From assembly GCA_028874675.1 (NCBI GenBank), contig JAPPJA010000099.1:1-5127 (forward strand): a DNA stretch of 5,127 bases, written 5' to 3'. A model generated the notes under the pieces. The model saw only the letters and a list, made by a program, of their open reading frames with translations. It was not told the origin of the DNA and did no database searches. Shown here one piece after another: positions 1 to 4,145 of the stretch (positions within the stretch are counted from its first letter, which is position 1; the number at the start of each line of letters is the position of its first letter). The position numbers were made by a program, and so were the translations under genes. The DNA comes from Chloroflexota bacterium (GTDB taxonomy: Bacteria > Chloroflexota > Dehalococcoidia > Lucifugimonadales > UBA3495).

Positions 1-449
1 TTCTTGACCCGGGCATAGCCGTGACGGGACGCCACCAGGTATTCAACGGTCCCGGGGTCGCGGCCCATGGCTTCCTGTTCCGCTTCCATGTCGGTAAGCT
101 CGGCCTCGTAGTCCACCCGGTCAACAATGGCCATCTGCTCCAGGGCTTCCCTGCGCTGGGCGTCGATTTCCTTGAACAGCAGGTAGAGGGAAGAGACCAT
201 GGTGGATACTTCTTCCAGCAGCTGGGGCACCCGAGCCTGCTTTTCGTACACGTTCTCCATCCTGCGGGTGCATTCTTCCATGGCGTTCTTTCGGGCGCGG
301 TCCCAGCCCTGCTGCCGCTGGGCGCGGGCCAGTTCCTGCCGCAGCACCGGGGCCTCGGCGGCCAGGTTGCCAAGGCGGGTTACCGCGTTTTCGGCCTCTT
401 CGGCCTTCCGCAAACGTTCCTGAAGGTCGTTACTTATGCGAGTTACCAT
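1..449 (-). CDS. Hypothetical charged coiled-coil-like protein, 5' part only
   Basis: I do not recognise the family. The minus-strand reading frame opens with ATG at 449-447 and stays open for 149 codons to the left edge, so the C-terminus is missing. The start is well supported: AAGGAG (complement of 459-464) lies 9 nt upstream. The product is rich in Glu, Arg, Gln, Ala and Leu, with long amphipathic stretches at about residues 5-50 (DLQERLRKAEEAE near the start) and 55-125, suggesting extended helices or a coiled coil. No signal peptide or membrane segment is visible. Around residues 130-149 the composition changes (GTVEYLVASRHGYARVK), which may mark the start of a different domain. It is transcribed divergently from the lactonase gene, across a gap of about 860 bases. 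The plus-strand frame over the same bases is a Gly/His/Phe/Leu-rich antisense shadow. Coding status is fairly sure; function is unknown. Confidence 0.72.
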   Translation of the reverse strand, partial: MVTRISNDLQERLRKAEEAENAVTRLGNLAAEAPVLRQELARAQRQQGWDRARKNAMEECTRRMENVYEKQARVPQLLEEVSTMVSSLYLLFKEIDAQRREALEQMAIVDRVDYEAELTDMEAEQEAMGRDPGTVEYLVASRHGYARVK

Positions 450-458
450 ATCGTGCCA

Positions 459-464
459 CTCCTT
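459..464 (-). promoter_or_regulatory. Ribosome binding site of the minus-strand coiled-coil gene
   Basis: The minus strand reads AAGGAG, 9 nt before the ATG at 449. It decides both the start and the coding strand in a stretch where the antisense frame is also open. Confidence 0.7.
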
Positions 465-1231
465 ATCGCTATTCAACAGGTGTGTTGTTTCAGTCGCCTC
501 AGCCTGGAAGGGCGGGCGATTTATGCAAGGCGGGTCCTTGCGGACCTGGGGGCACTGGGGAACTGAGGCCTGTATCAGAGGCGTTGGAGGGGAAAGCCAG
601 GCGCAGGATGAGCTGGAGCGGCGGTCTTGTCCGGTAATGGCCAGCGGCTCAATATGGAGGCGCGGACCGGATAAATGAAAAACTGTTGAATATTCCTCGA
701 GTTGTTTGCCGGACTCTGGATCGTACTCACGGGCTTGCCTCCTGCCAGCGACCCGCCATCCTCTGGATTGGCAATTCAGTCTGCTGCCATGCCCCGCGGA
801 TATTTTCCACTTTCTCCACCCAGGCTAGCCGGGCGGTTGACCTCTGAATGGGTCGAGCATGCTATCTATCTTCTGCCACCTCCCTTCTTCTCGATTCTGG
901 CAGCCTCACAACCTGCGGCAGAGCTTCGCATCCGGTTAACTTCTGTGGCGCCCTGCTCCTCACCTTCCTTCTGCCTTAGTCCAACCATTAAACCGCATTG
1001 TCAATCAACGCCGCAAGGTGAACAATGCCCAAATTTGACCAAAAATCGGGAACCCTGCCAAACCTTGTCGCTGCAATCCAGTCCGAACGGCATCTCCGGA
1101 AGCGCAGGCACGGTTCTCACGGCAACGCCGGGTACGCCGGTACGACCACAGCCGTCCCCGACGCTGGCGCGCAAACTCCGGCGGGTCCACTCCAATGGCC
1201 GCTTACGCATGAATATAGCGCGGCTATCTCG
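465..1231. other. Long intergenic stretch with no convincing gene
   Basis: No frame here looks coding. The open plus-strand frame at 702-1322 is rich in Pro, Ser, Arg and Cys, has no ribosome binding site and matches nothing I know. Visible structure is limited to small palindromes: GGTCC-ttgc-GGACC at 533-546, GAATATTC at 688-695, GGCTAGCC at 823-830 and CAAATTTG at 1030-1037, plus weak promoter-like sequences. It is bounded by two divergent genes, so it should hold promoters for both, but I see no convincing minus-strand promoter for the coiled-coil gene. An undetected small RNA or a decayed gene cannot be excluded. Confidence 0.55.
998..1026 (+). promoter_or_regulatory. Weak promoter candidate upstream of the first lactonase gene
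   Basis: TTGTCA (998-1003) and AACAAT (1021-1026) are separated by 17 bases, giving 5/6 and 4/6 matches to the sigma-70 consensus. The 8-base palindrome CAAATTTG (1030-1037) would cover the expected start point and could be an operator. A transcript from here would have a leader of about 280 nt, so the TATAAT at 1232 is a competing candidate. Chance matches of this quality are common. Confidence 0.2.
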
Positions 1232-1237
1232 TATAAT
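1209..1237 (+). promoter_or_regulatory. Candidate promoter of the first lactonase gene (perfect TATAAT)
   Basis: A perfect -10 hexamer TATAAT lies at 1232-1237 in otherwise GC-rich DNA. The -35 at 17-base spacing is poor (ATGAAT, 1209-1214) and there is no TG extension. The predicted start near 1244 would give a leader of about 70 nt made up largely of the hairpin at 1246-1278 and the ribosome binding site. The weak -35 could mean that an activator is needed. Confidence 0.42.
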
Positions 1238-1245
1238 GCCGGGGA

Positions 1246-1278
1246 GCCGCGGCGGGAACTGTCGTCCCCAGCCGTGGC
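1246..1278 (+). promoter_or_regulatory. Strong hairpin in the leader of the first lactonase gene
   Basis: GCCGCGGCGGG (1246-1256) pairs with CCC and GCCGTGGC (1267-1278). This gives 11 pairs including one G-U, a single bulged A at 1270 and a 10-nt loop. It lies just downstream of the TATAAT and 21 nt before the GGAGG. No T-run follows, so it is not a standard terminator. A role in RNA stability or as a protein-binding or regulatory leader is inference. Confidence 0.4.
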
Positions 1279-1299
1279 CGGAACCAAACTTGAGCGACT

Positions 1300-1304
1300 G
1301 GAGG
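1300..1304 (+). promoter_or_regulatory. Ribosome binding site deciding the start of lactonase 1
   Basis: GGAGG lies 8 nt before ATG 1313. The frame is open further upstream to an ATG at 1025, but the 96 extra residues look non-coding. The start at 1313 (MPIE) matches the start of the downstream paralog (MPIE), which also has a strong site. Confidence 0.8.
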
Positions 1305-1312
1305 ACGTCAAC

Positions 1313-2221
1313 ATGCCAATAGAACAGATGGCTCCGGAACTGGAGCAAATCATCGACCTGAACGCTGAAATCAGGGAGCTGGGCGCTGGGTACGGCGGCG
1401 CCAACGGACCGGCTGAGGGCCCCCTGTGGTGGCACGAGGGCAACTACCTGCTGTTCAGCGACATTCACAACGACCGCCGCATGAAATGGGCCGAAGGCGA
1501 GGGAGTGACGGTCCATACCGAAGGGACCAACCGCGCCAACGGCCTGACCCGTGACCTTCAGGGCCGGCTTCTTTCCGCCGAGCATGACGGTCGTAGGGTG
1601 GCGAGGCTGAGCCGGTACGGTGAACGGGTCACCGTCATCGCCAACAGCTTCCAGGGTCGTCAGCTGAATCGCCCCAACGATGTTATCGTCAAGTCCGACG
1701 GCAGCATTTACTTCACCGACCCCTGGACCTTCCCCCGGGTGGCTAACCAGTGGGAACAGACCATCTCCGGCGTGTACCGGGTCTCCCCTGACCTGGGAAC
1801 CATGACCCTGCTGGTGGCCGACTTCACCCTGCCCAATGGCCTGGCCTTCTCCCCGGACGAAAGCATTCTGTACGTCAACGACTCCCGCCGCGGCCACATC
1901 CGCTCCTTCGACGTGCTTCCCACCGGCGGCATTGCCCTTTCCTCAGACCGGGTATTCGCGGACCTGAGGGGCGACCGGCCCGGCGTGCCGGACGGCATGA
2001 AGGTGGACGTGGAGGGCAACGTCTATTGCGGCGGTTCCGGCGGCCTGTGGATTCTCGACTCCAGCGGCAAGCACCTGGGCACGGTAGTCCACGGACAGGA
2101 GGCCACCACCAACCTGTGCATGGGCGGGGCAGACTGGAAAACCCTGTTCTTCACCACCCGCAACACCCTGGGCAGCGTGCCGATAAAGGTTGCAGGGATT
2201 CCCGTGCCCACTGACCGGTAG
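1313..2221 (+). CDS. SMP-30/gluconolactonase/LRE-like family protein, copy 1
   Basis: This 302-residue protein has the six-bladed beta-propeller signature of the SMP-30/gluconolactonase family (SGL domain), whose known members hydrolyse sugar lactones or related esters using one divalent metal ion. Expected site residues are all present. E35 in AEGPLWW, N175 in LPNGLAFSPD and D227 in VPDGMKVD correspond to the Glu/Asn/Asp metal ligands. N122 in NRPNDV corresponds to the substrate-contacting Asn. Blade motifs GSIYFTDP (about 130-137) and GNVYCGGSGGLWILD (about 235-249) are typical. Length is normal for the family. No signal peptide is seen, so it is probably cytoplasmic. ATG 1313 is chosen for its GGAGG and for agreement with the paralog. 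The same-strand paralog at 2932 is estimated at about 65% identical by eye. The substrate cannot be told from sequence; 'gluconolactonase' would over-claim. Confidence 0.93.
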   Translation: MPIEQMAPELEQIIDLNAEIRELGAGYGGANGPAEGPLWWHEGNYLLFSDIHNDRRMKWAEGEGVTVHTEGTNRANGLTRDLQGRLLSAEHDGRRVARLSRYGERVTVIANSFQGRQLNRPNDVIVKSDGSIYFTDPWTFPRVANQWEQTISGVYRVSPDLGTMTLLVADFTLPNGLAFSPDESILYVNDSRRGHIRSFDVLPTGGIALSSDRVFADLRGDRPGVPDGMKVDVEGNVYCGGSGGLWILDSSGKHLGTVVHGQEATTNLCMGGADWKTLFFTTRNTLGSVPIKVAGIPVPTDR

Positions 2222-2233
2222 CAGATTTCGGTG

Positions 2234-2270
2234 GGCTAGCCCTCCCTTCCCTACCTGAAGAGCGGGTAGT
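2234..2270 (+). other. Small palindromes after lactonase 1, weak termination candidate
   Basis: A perfect 10-base palindrome GGGCTAGCCC (2234-2243) is followed by a 5-bp hairpin, CTACC (2252-2256) with GGTAG (2266-2270). Neither is followed by a T-run, so intrinsic termination is doubtful. Element A lies just downstream. Confidence 0.25.
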
Positions 2271-2290
2271 CGGGGCGATCACATATCCGG

Positions 2291-2335
2291 TTTCGGGGCA
2301 ACCCCGTCACTCCCGCGCAGGCGGGAGCCCCGAAA
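2291..2335 (+). repeat. Palindromic repeat element A (upstream of the GIY-YIG gene)
   Basis: The core hairpin is CTCCCGC (2310-2316), loop GCAG, GCGGGAG (2321-2327). An outer perfect 9-base inverted repeat, TTTCGGGGC (2291-2299) with GCCCCGAAA (2327-2335), brackets it. A competing small hairpin CGGGG-caa-CCCCG occupies 2294-2306. Related copies lie at 2675-2716, 2821-2859 (inverted) and 3861-3896. GTCATTCCCGCG-type palindromes are widespread intergenic repeats in bacterial genomes. This copy ends only a few bases before the GIY-YIG start region. Confidence 0.75.
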
Positions 2336-2343
2336 GTATTGTT

Positions 2344-2347
2344 GAGG
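2344..2347 (+). promoter_or_regulatory. Ribosome binding site favouring the GTG start of the GIY-YIG gene
   Basis: GAGG lies 6 nt before GTG 2354. The in-frame TTG codons at 2339 and 2342 have no comparable site at normal spacing, so GTG 2354 is preferred, though not certain. Confidence 0.45.
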
Positions 2348-2353
2348 CAGCGA

Positions 2354-2653
2354 GTGCAAGTACGGAATCCCTGCGTTTACATTTTGGCCAGCAGACCCAA
2401 TGGCGCCATCTATATCGGAGTTACTTCCAACCTACAACAGAGGGTATGGCAACACAAAAGCGACTTTGTCAAAGGGCACACAGCCAACTACCAGATCCAC
2501 GACCTGGTTTGGTATGAAATGCACGATAACATGGAGAGTGCAATCACCAGAGAAAAGCGGTTAAAGAAGTGGAATCGTGGCTGGAAGTTACGGCTGATTG
2601 AAGATACTAATCCAGGCTGGAAGGACCTCTATGAGGAGATTATTTCCTGGTAG
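2354..2653 (+). CDS. Small single-domain GIY-YIG nuclease family protein
   Basis: The 99-residue product matches the UvrC/Slx1-type GIY-YIG fold seen in stand-alone bacterial proteins of about 90-105 residues. The motif pair appears as VYI (8-10) and YIG (20-22), within VYILASRPNGAIYIGVTS. The catalytic-type Arg is R30 in LQQRVWQHK, and the metal-binding Glu is E67 in AITREKRLKKW. All expected residues are kept, so an active metal-dependent endonuclease is plausible. No second DNA-binding domain is present, and the substrate is unknown. In-frame TTG starts at 2339 or 2342 would add up to 5 residues; GTG 2354 is chosen for its GAGG. GC is about 47% (2401-2640), well below the flanking lactonase genes, suggesting later arrival. 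It sits between two paralogs and is bracketed by palindromic elements A, B and C, so it may be mobile or associated with the repeats (inference). Confidence 0.9.
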   Translation: MQVRNPCVYILASRPNGAIYIGVTSNLQQRVWQHKSDFVKGHTANYQIHDLVWYEMHDNMESAITREKRLKKWNRGWKLRLIEDTNPGWKDLYEEIISW

Positions 2654-2674
2654 TTCAACCAGATTGTAATGATG

Positions 2675-2716
2675 GGTTGGGGCTAAACCGTCGTTCCCGC
2701 GCAGGCGGGAACCTCG
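2675..2716 (+). repeat. Palindromic repeat element B
   Basis: The core hairpin is GTTCCCGC (2693-2700), loop GCAG, GCGGGAAC (2705-2712), an 8-bp perfect stem. It is preceded by a weak arm, GGTT (2675-2678) with AACC (2686-2689), and a GTC linker. Bases 2687-2716 match the reverse complement of 2821-2850 at 28 of 30 positions, so B and C form a head-to-head inverted pair. The GIY-YIG stop codon lies about 20 bases upstream. Confidence 0.78.
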
Positions 2717-2820
2717 GAGCAACTTGTAGGATGAGTTTCCCACAGGAATGGCGATAGACAAGTGCCATCCATCATTTCAATGCAGTTGGACCACGAGGAT
2801 CCGCATAGGCTCGCTCAGGT
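2717..2820. other. 104-base spacer between inverted elements B and C
   Basis: No gene is seen. A modest hairpin, ATGGC (2748-2752) with GCCAT (2764-2768) and two further flanking G-C pairs around one bulge, lies roughly in the middle. Together B, this spacer and C form a unit of about 185 bases that could fold into a cruciform or a long stem-loop. Confidence 0.4.
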
Positions 2821-2859
2821 CGAGGTTCCCGCCTTCGCGGGAACGACGGGTCTTAACCC
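2821..2859 (-). repeat. Palindromic repeat element C (inverted copy)
   Basis: Read on the minus strand it is the same element as B: a GTTCCCGC/GCGGGAAC stem (2825-2832 with 2837-2844) and loop GAAG. The weak 5' arm is GGGT/ACCC (2848-2851 with 2856-2859). Only the first aligned base and one loop base differ from B over 30 positions. It is oppositely oriented to A, B and D, so A and C also form inverted flanks around the GIY-YIG gene. Confidence 0.78.
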
Positions 2860-2880
2860 AACTGCTATTAAGCGGCCTTT

Positions 2881-2910
2881 TGGACAAGGGCCACCGGGAA
2901 CACCGATACT
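2881..2910 (+). promoter_or_regulatory. Candidate promoter of the second lactonase gene
   Basis: TGGACA (2881-2886, 5/6 to the -35 consensus) and GATACT (2905-2910, 4/6 to the -10 consensus) are 18 bases apart. A start near 2917 would give a short leader holding only the ribosome binding site. It lies just downstream of element C, so paralog 2 is probably transcribed separately from paralog 1 and the GIY-YIG gene. Confidence 0.38.
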
Positions 2911-2918
2911 CTTAAGCT

Positions 2919-2925
2919 AAGGAGG
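2919..2925 (+). promoter_or_regulatory. Strong ribosome binding site of lactonase 2
   Basis: AAGGAGG lies 6 nt before ATG 2932, close to the ideal anti-16S complement, suggesting efficient translation and fixing the start. Confidence 0.85.
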
Positions 2926-2931
2926 AAAACC

Positions 2932-3828
2932 ATGCCCATCGAAGTAATGTCCCCTGACCTTGAAAAGGTAGTGTCGTCCACTGCCCCTGTCACCGAGCTG
3001 AGCAGCGGCTACGGCGGTGAGAACGGCCCGGCCGAAGGCCCCCTGTGGTGGCACGAAGGCGGCTACCTGCTGTTCAGCGACATACACAACAACCGCCGGA
3101 TGAAATGGTCTGCCCAGGACGGGGTCAGCCTGTTCCTGGAACCCACTAACCGGGCCAACGGCCTGACCCGCGACCCCAGCGGCCGTCTCCTGGCCTGCGA
3201 GCACCTGACCCGCCGCGTTACCCGCCTGGAACCCGACGGCAGCATCACCGTCGTGGCCAGCAACTACCGGGGCCGCCGGCTGAACCGTCCCAACGACGTC
3301 ATTGTCAGTTCAAAGGGAGACATCTATTTTACCGACCCAGGGTTTCCGGCCCCGGGAATGGACCTGGACTGGAATGGCGTCTATCACGTGACCCCCGACC
3401 TGGGCACCATCACCCTGATCGTGTGGGACTTCAGCCGTCCCAACGGGCTGGCCCTGTCCCCGGACGAGAGCGTCCTTTACATCAACGACACCCGTCGCCG
3501 GCACATCCGGGCCTTCGACCTGGAGCCCAACGGCATGCCCCTGATTGCCACCGACCGCGTCTTTTGCGACCTGGGCGGCGAACGGGAGGGCAACCCCGAC
3601 GGCATGAAGGTGGACTCCGAGGGGAACGTCTTTTGCGGCGGCTCCGGGGGCATCTGGGTAATGGACTCCACCGGCAGGCACCTGGGCATCATCGTACACG
3701 GGGAGGCCAGCACCACAAACATGGCCTTTGGCGGCGACGACTGGAAGACCCTCTTCTATACCACTCGCCACACCCTCGGCCACGTTCCGGTTAACGTGCC
3801 AGGCCTGCCCGTGCCAGCGAGGGCATAG
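2932..3828 (+). CDS. SMP-30/gluconolactonase/LRE-like family protein, copy 2
   Basis: A 298-residue beta-propeller protein of the SMP-30/gluconolactonase family, paralogous to the protein at 1313-2221. Metal-site residues are kept: E35 (AEGPLWW), N171 (RPNGLALSPD), D223 (NPDGMKVD), with N121 (NRPNDV) in the substrate-contact position. Blade motifs GDIYFTDP and GNVFCGGSGGIWVMD are present, and the ends PVPARA and PVPTDR of the two copies align. The main differences are a one-residue gap near residue 100 and a shortened, rewritten loop at about 136-149 (GFPAPGMDLDWN against WTFPRVANQWEQTIS in copy 1), which could alter substrate entry. No signal peptide is seen. It has its own strong ribosome binding site and a plausible promoter. 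The role is probably hydrolysis of a lactone or related ester; substrate unknown. Both copies look intact, so neither appears to be a pseudogene. Confidence 0.93.
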   Translation: MPIEVMSPDLEKVVSSTAPVTELSSGYGGENGPAEGPLWWHEGGYLLFSDIHNNRRMKWSAQDGVSLFLEPTNRANGLTRDPSGRLLACEHLTRRVTRLEPDGSITVVASNYRGRRLNRPNDVIVSSKGDIYFTDPGFPAPGMDLDWNGVYHVTPDLGTITLIVWDFSRPNGLALSPDESVLYINDTRRRHIRAFDLEPNGMPLIATDRVFCDLGGEREGNPDGMKVDSEGNVFCGGSGGIWVMDSTGRHLGIIVHGEASTTNMAFGGDDWKTLFYTTRHTLGHVPVNVPGLPVPARA

Positions 3829-3860
3829 GCGCGACGGGTAAGGGCAGTCGCATTTCAGCT

Positions 3861-3896
3861 TTGGGGCACACCCGTAGTTCCCGTGCAGACGGGAAT
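3861..3896 (+). repeat. Palindromic repeat element D
   Basis: The core hairpin is TTCCCGT (3878-3884), loop GCAG, ACGGGAA (3889-3895), with a G-T pair below. A weak 5' arm is GGG (3864-3866) with CCC (3871-3873). Its top pair is T-A where A, B and C have C-G, a compensated change that keeps the stem. Similarity to element A continues to the left (3836-3860 against 2265-2290) with small gaps. Confidence 0.68.
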
Positions 3897-3917
3897 TGCG
3901 AACCTGCAGGGATTTTT
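3880..3917 (+). terminator. Possible intrinsic terminator of lactonase 2
   Basis: CCC-g-TGCAG (3880-3888, G3883 bulged) can pair with CTGCAGGG (3904-3911), followed directly by ATTTTT (3912-3917). The stem has 8 pairs and a 15-nt loop. It uses the left strand of the element D hairpin, so the two folds exclude each other. The bulge and long loop make it weaker than a classical terminator. Confidence 0.35.
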
Positions 3918-4000
3918 CGTTGCTGTCAAGTCCTCCAAATGCAATAGCCGCGATCAGCGGGAACGGACGAAAGGAACCCGGCCAGGATTCTCCGAGGCAG

Positions 4001-4022
4001 GGGCGGGTTTCAATGCCCGCCC
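4001..4022. repeat. GC palindrome of a second type
   Basis: GGGCGGG (4001-4007) pairs perfectly with CCCGCCC (4016-4022) around an 8-nt loop, TTTCAATG. No T-run follows. The sequence differs from elements A-D, so it is either a separate repeat family or a lone hairpin; only one copy is in the window. Confidence 0.5.
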
Positions 4023-4029
4023 ACAAAGG

Positions 4030-4061
4030 GAAGGTTGGCGCCACTTGCCCGTGGAACCTTC
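4030..4061. other. Two-part stem-loop upstream of the LiaF-like gene
   Basis: GAAGGTT (4030-4036) pairs with AACCTTC (4055-4061). Inside, CCAC (4041-4044) pairs with GTGG (4051-4054), leaving a 4-nt bulge (GGCG) and a 6-nt loop. The 11 pairs lie about 80 bases before the start of the membrane-protein gene and could belong to its leader. No known riboswitch motif is recognised. Confidence 0.35.
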
Positions 4062-4112
4062 ACTGGAATCGGTCCCAATTACAGCATTAACAAGGGGTTG
4101 CGGCTCCACAAC

Positions 4113-4145
4113 GGAAGAACTTGCATGGTTGTAACATCACTATGA
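4113..4145 (+). promoter_or_regulatory. Possible leader mini-ORF coupled to the LiaF-like gene
   Basis: GGAAGA (4113-4118) lies 6 nt before an ATG at 4125 that opens a six-codon frame, MVVTSL, ending at TGA 4143-4145. That stop overlaps the ATG of the membrane-protein gene (4142-4144) as ATGA, a classic translational-coupling arrangement. The downstream ATG has no ribosome binding site of its own at normal spacing, which coupling would explain. Chance is a real alternative. Confidence 0.28.

Larger units (their letters stand above)
3897..4112. other. Intergenic stretch with two further hairpins, no gene
   Basis: Open plus-strand frames here (starting at 3883 and 3896) have no ribosome binding sites and run across the hairpins, so I do not call genes. 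Apart from the T-run at 3913-3917, the content is the two hairpins at 4001-4022 and 4030-4061. No clear promoter for the downstream membrane-protein gene is visible. Confidence 0.45.

Noticed and set aside
21..566. 181-codon plus-strand frame opposite the coiled-coil gene
   Set aside because: Gly/His/Phe/Leu-rich antisense shadow. The minus strand has AAGGAG at proper spacing and a plausible helical protein.
837..867. Promoter TTGACC with CTATCT in the long gap
   Set aside because: The -35 is good, but the best downstream hexamer is poor or needs 19-base spacing, and no gene starts nearby.
1025..1312. N-terminal extension of lactonase 1 from an upstream in-frame ATG (96 extra residues)
   Set aside because: The added sequence has low-complexity, non-coding character and no ribosome binding site, and it crosses the TATAAT and leader hairpin. 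The start at 1313 has GGAGG and matches the paralog.
702..1322. 206-codon open plus-strand frame in the long gap
   Set aside because: Pro/Ser/Arg/Cys-rich translation, no ribosome binding site, and it overlaps the promoter and start of lactonase 1.
1001..1897. 298-codon minus-strand frame opposite lactonase 1
   Set aside because: Antisense shadow: it lies mostly over clearly coding plus-strand sequence with family motifs, and its translation is Gly/Val/His-rich as expected from the opposite strand of a GC-rich gene.
2291..2859. Classical insertion sequence around the GIY-YIG gene
   Set aside because: There is no transposase domain, no clear target-site duplication and no standard terminal inverted repeats. 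The palindromes are self-complementary repeats present in several copies, including outside the unit.
2291..3896. CRISPR array formed by the repeated palindromes
   Set aside because: Copies are irregularly spaced (hundreds of bases), in mixed orientation, and separated by genes. There are no uniform spacers and no cas genes.
3310..4044. 244-codon minus-strand frame across the 3' half of lactonase 2 and the following gap
   Set aside because: It is antisense to conserved SMP-30 motifs and crosses element D and the GC hairpin; no ribosome binding site was seen.
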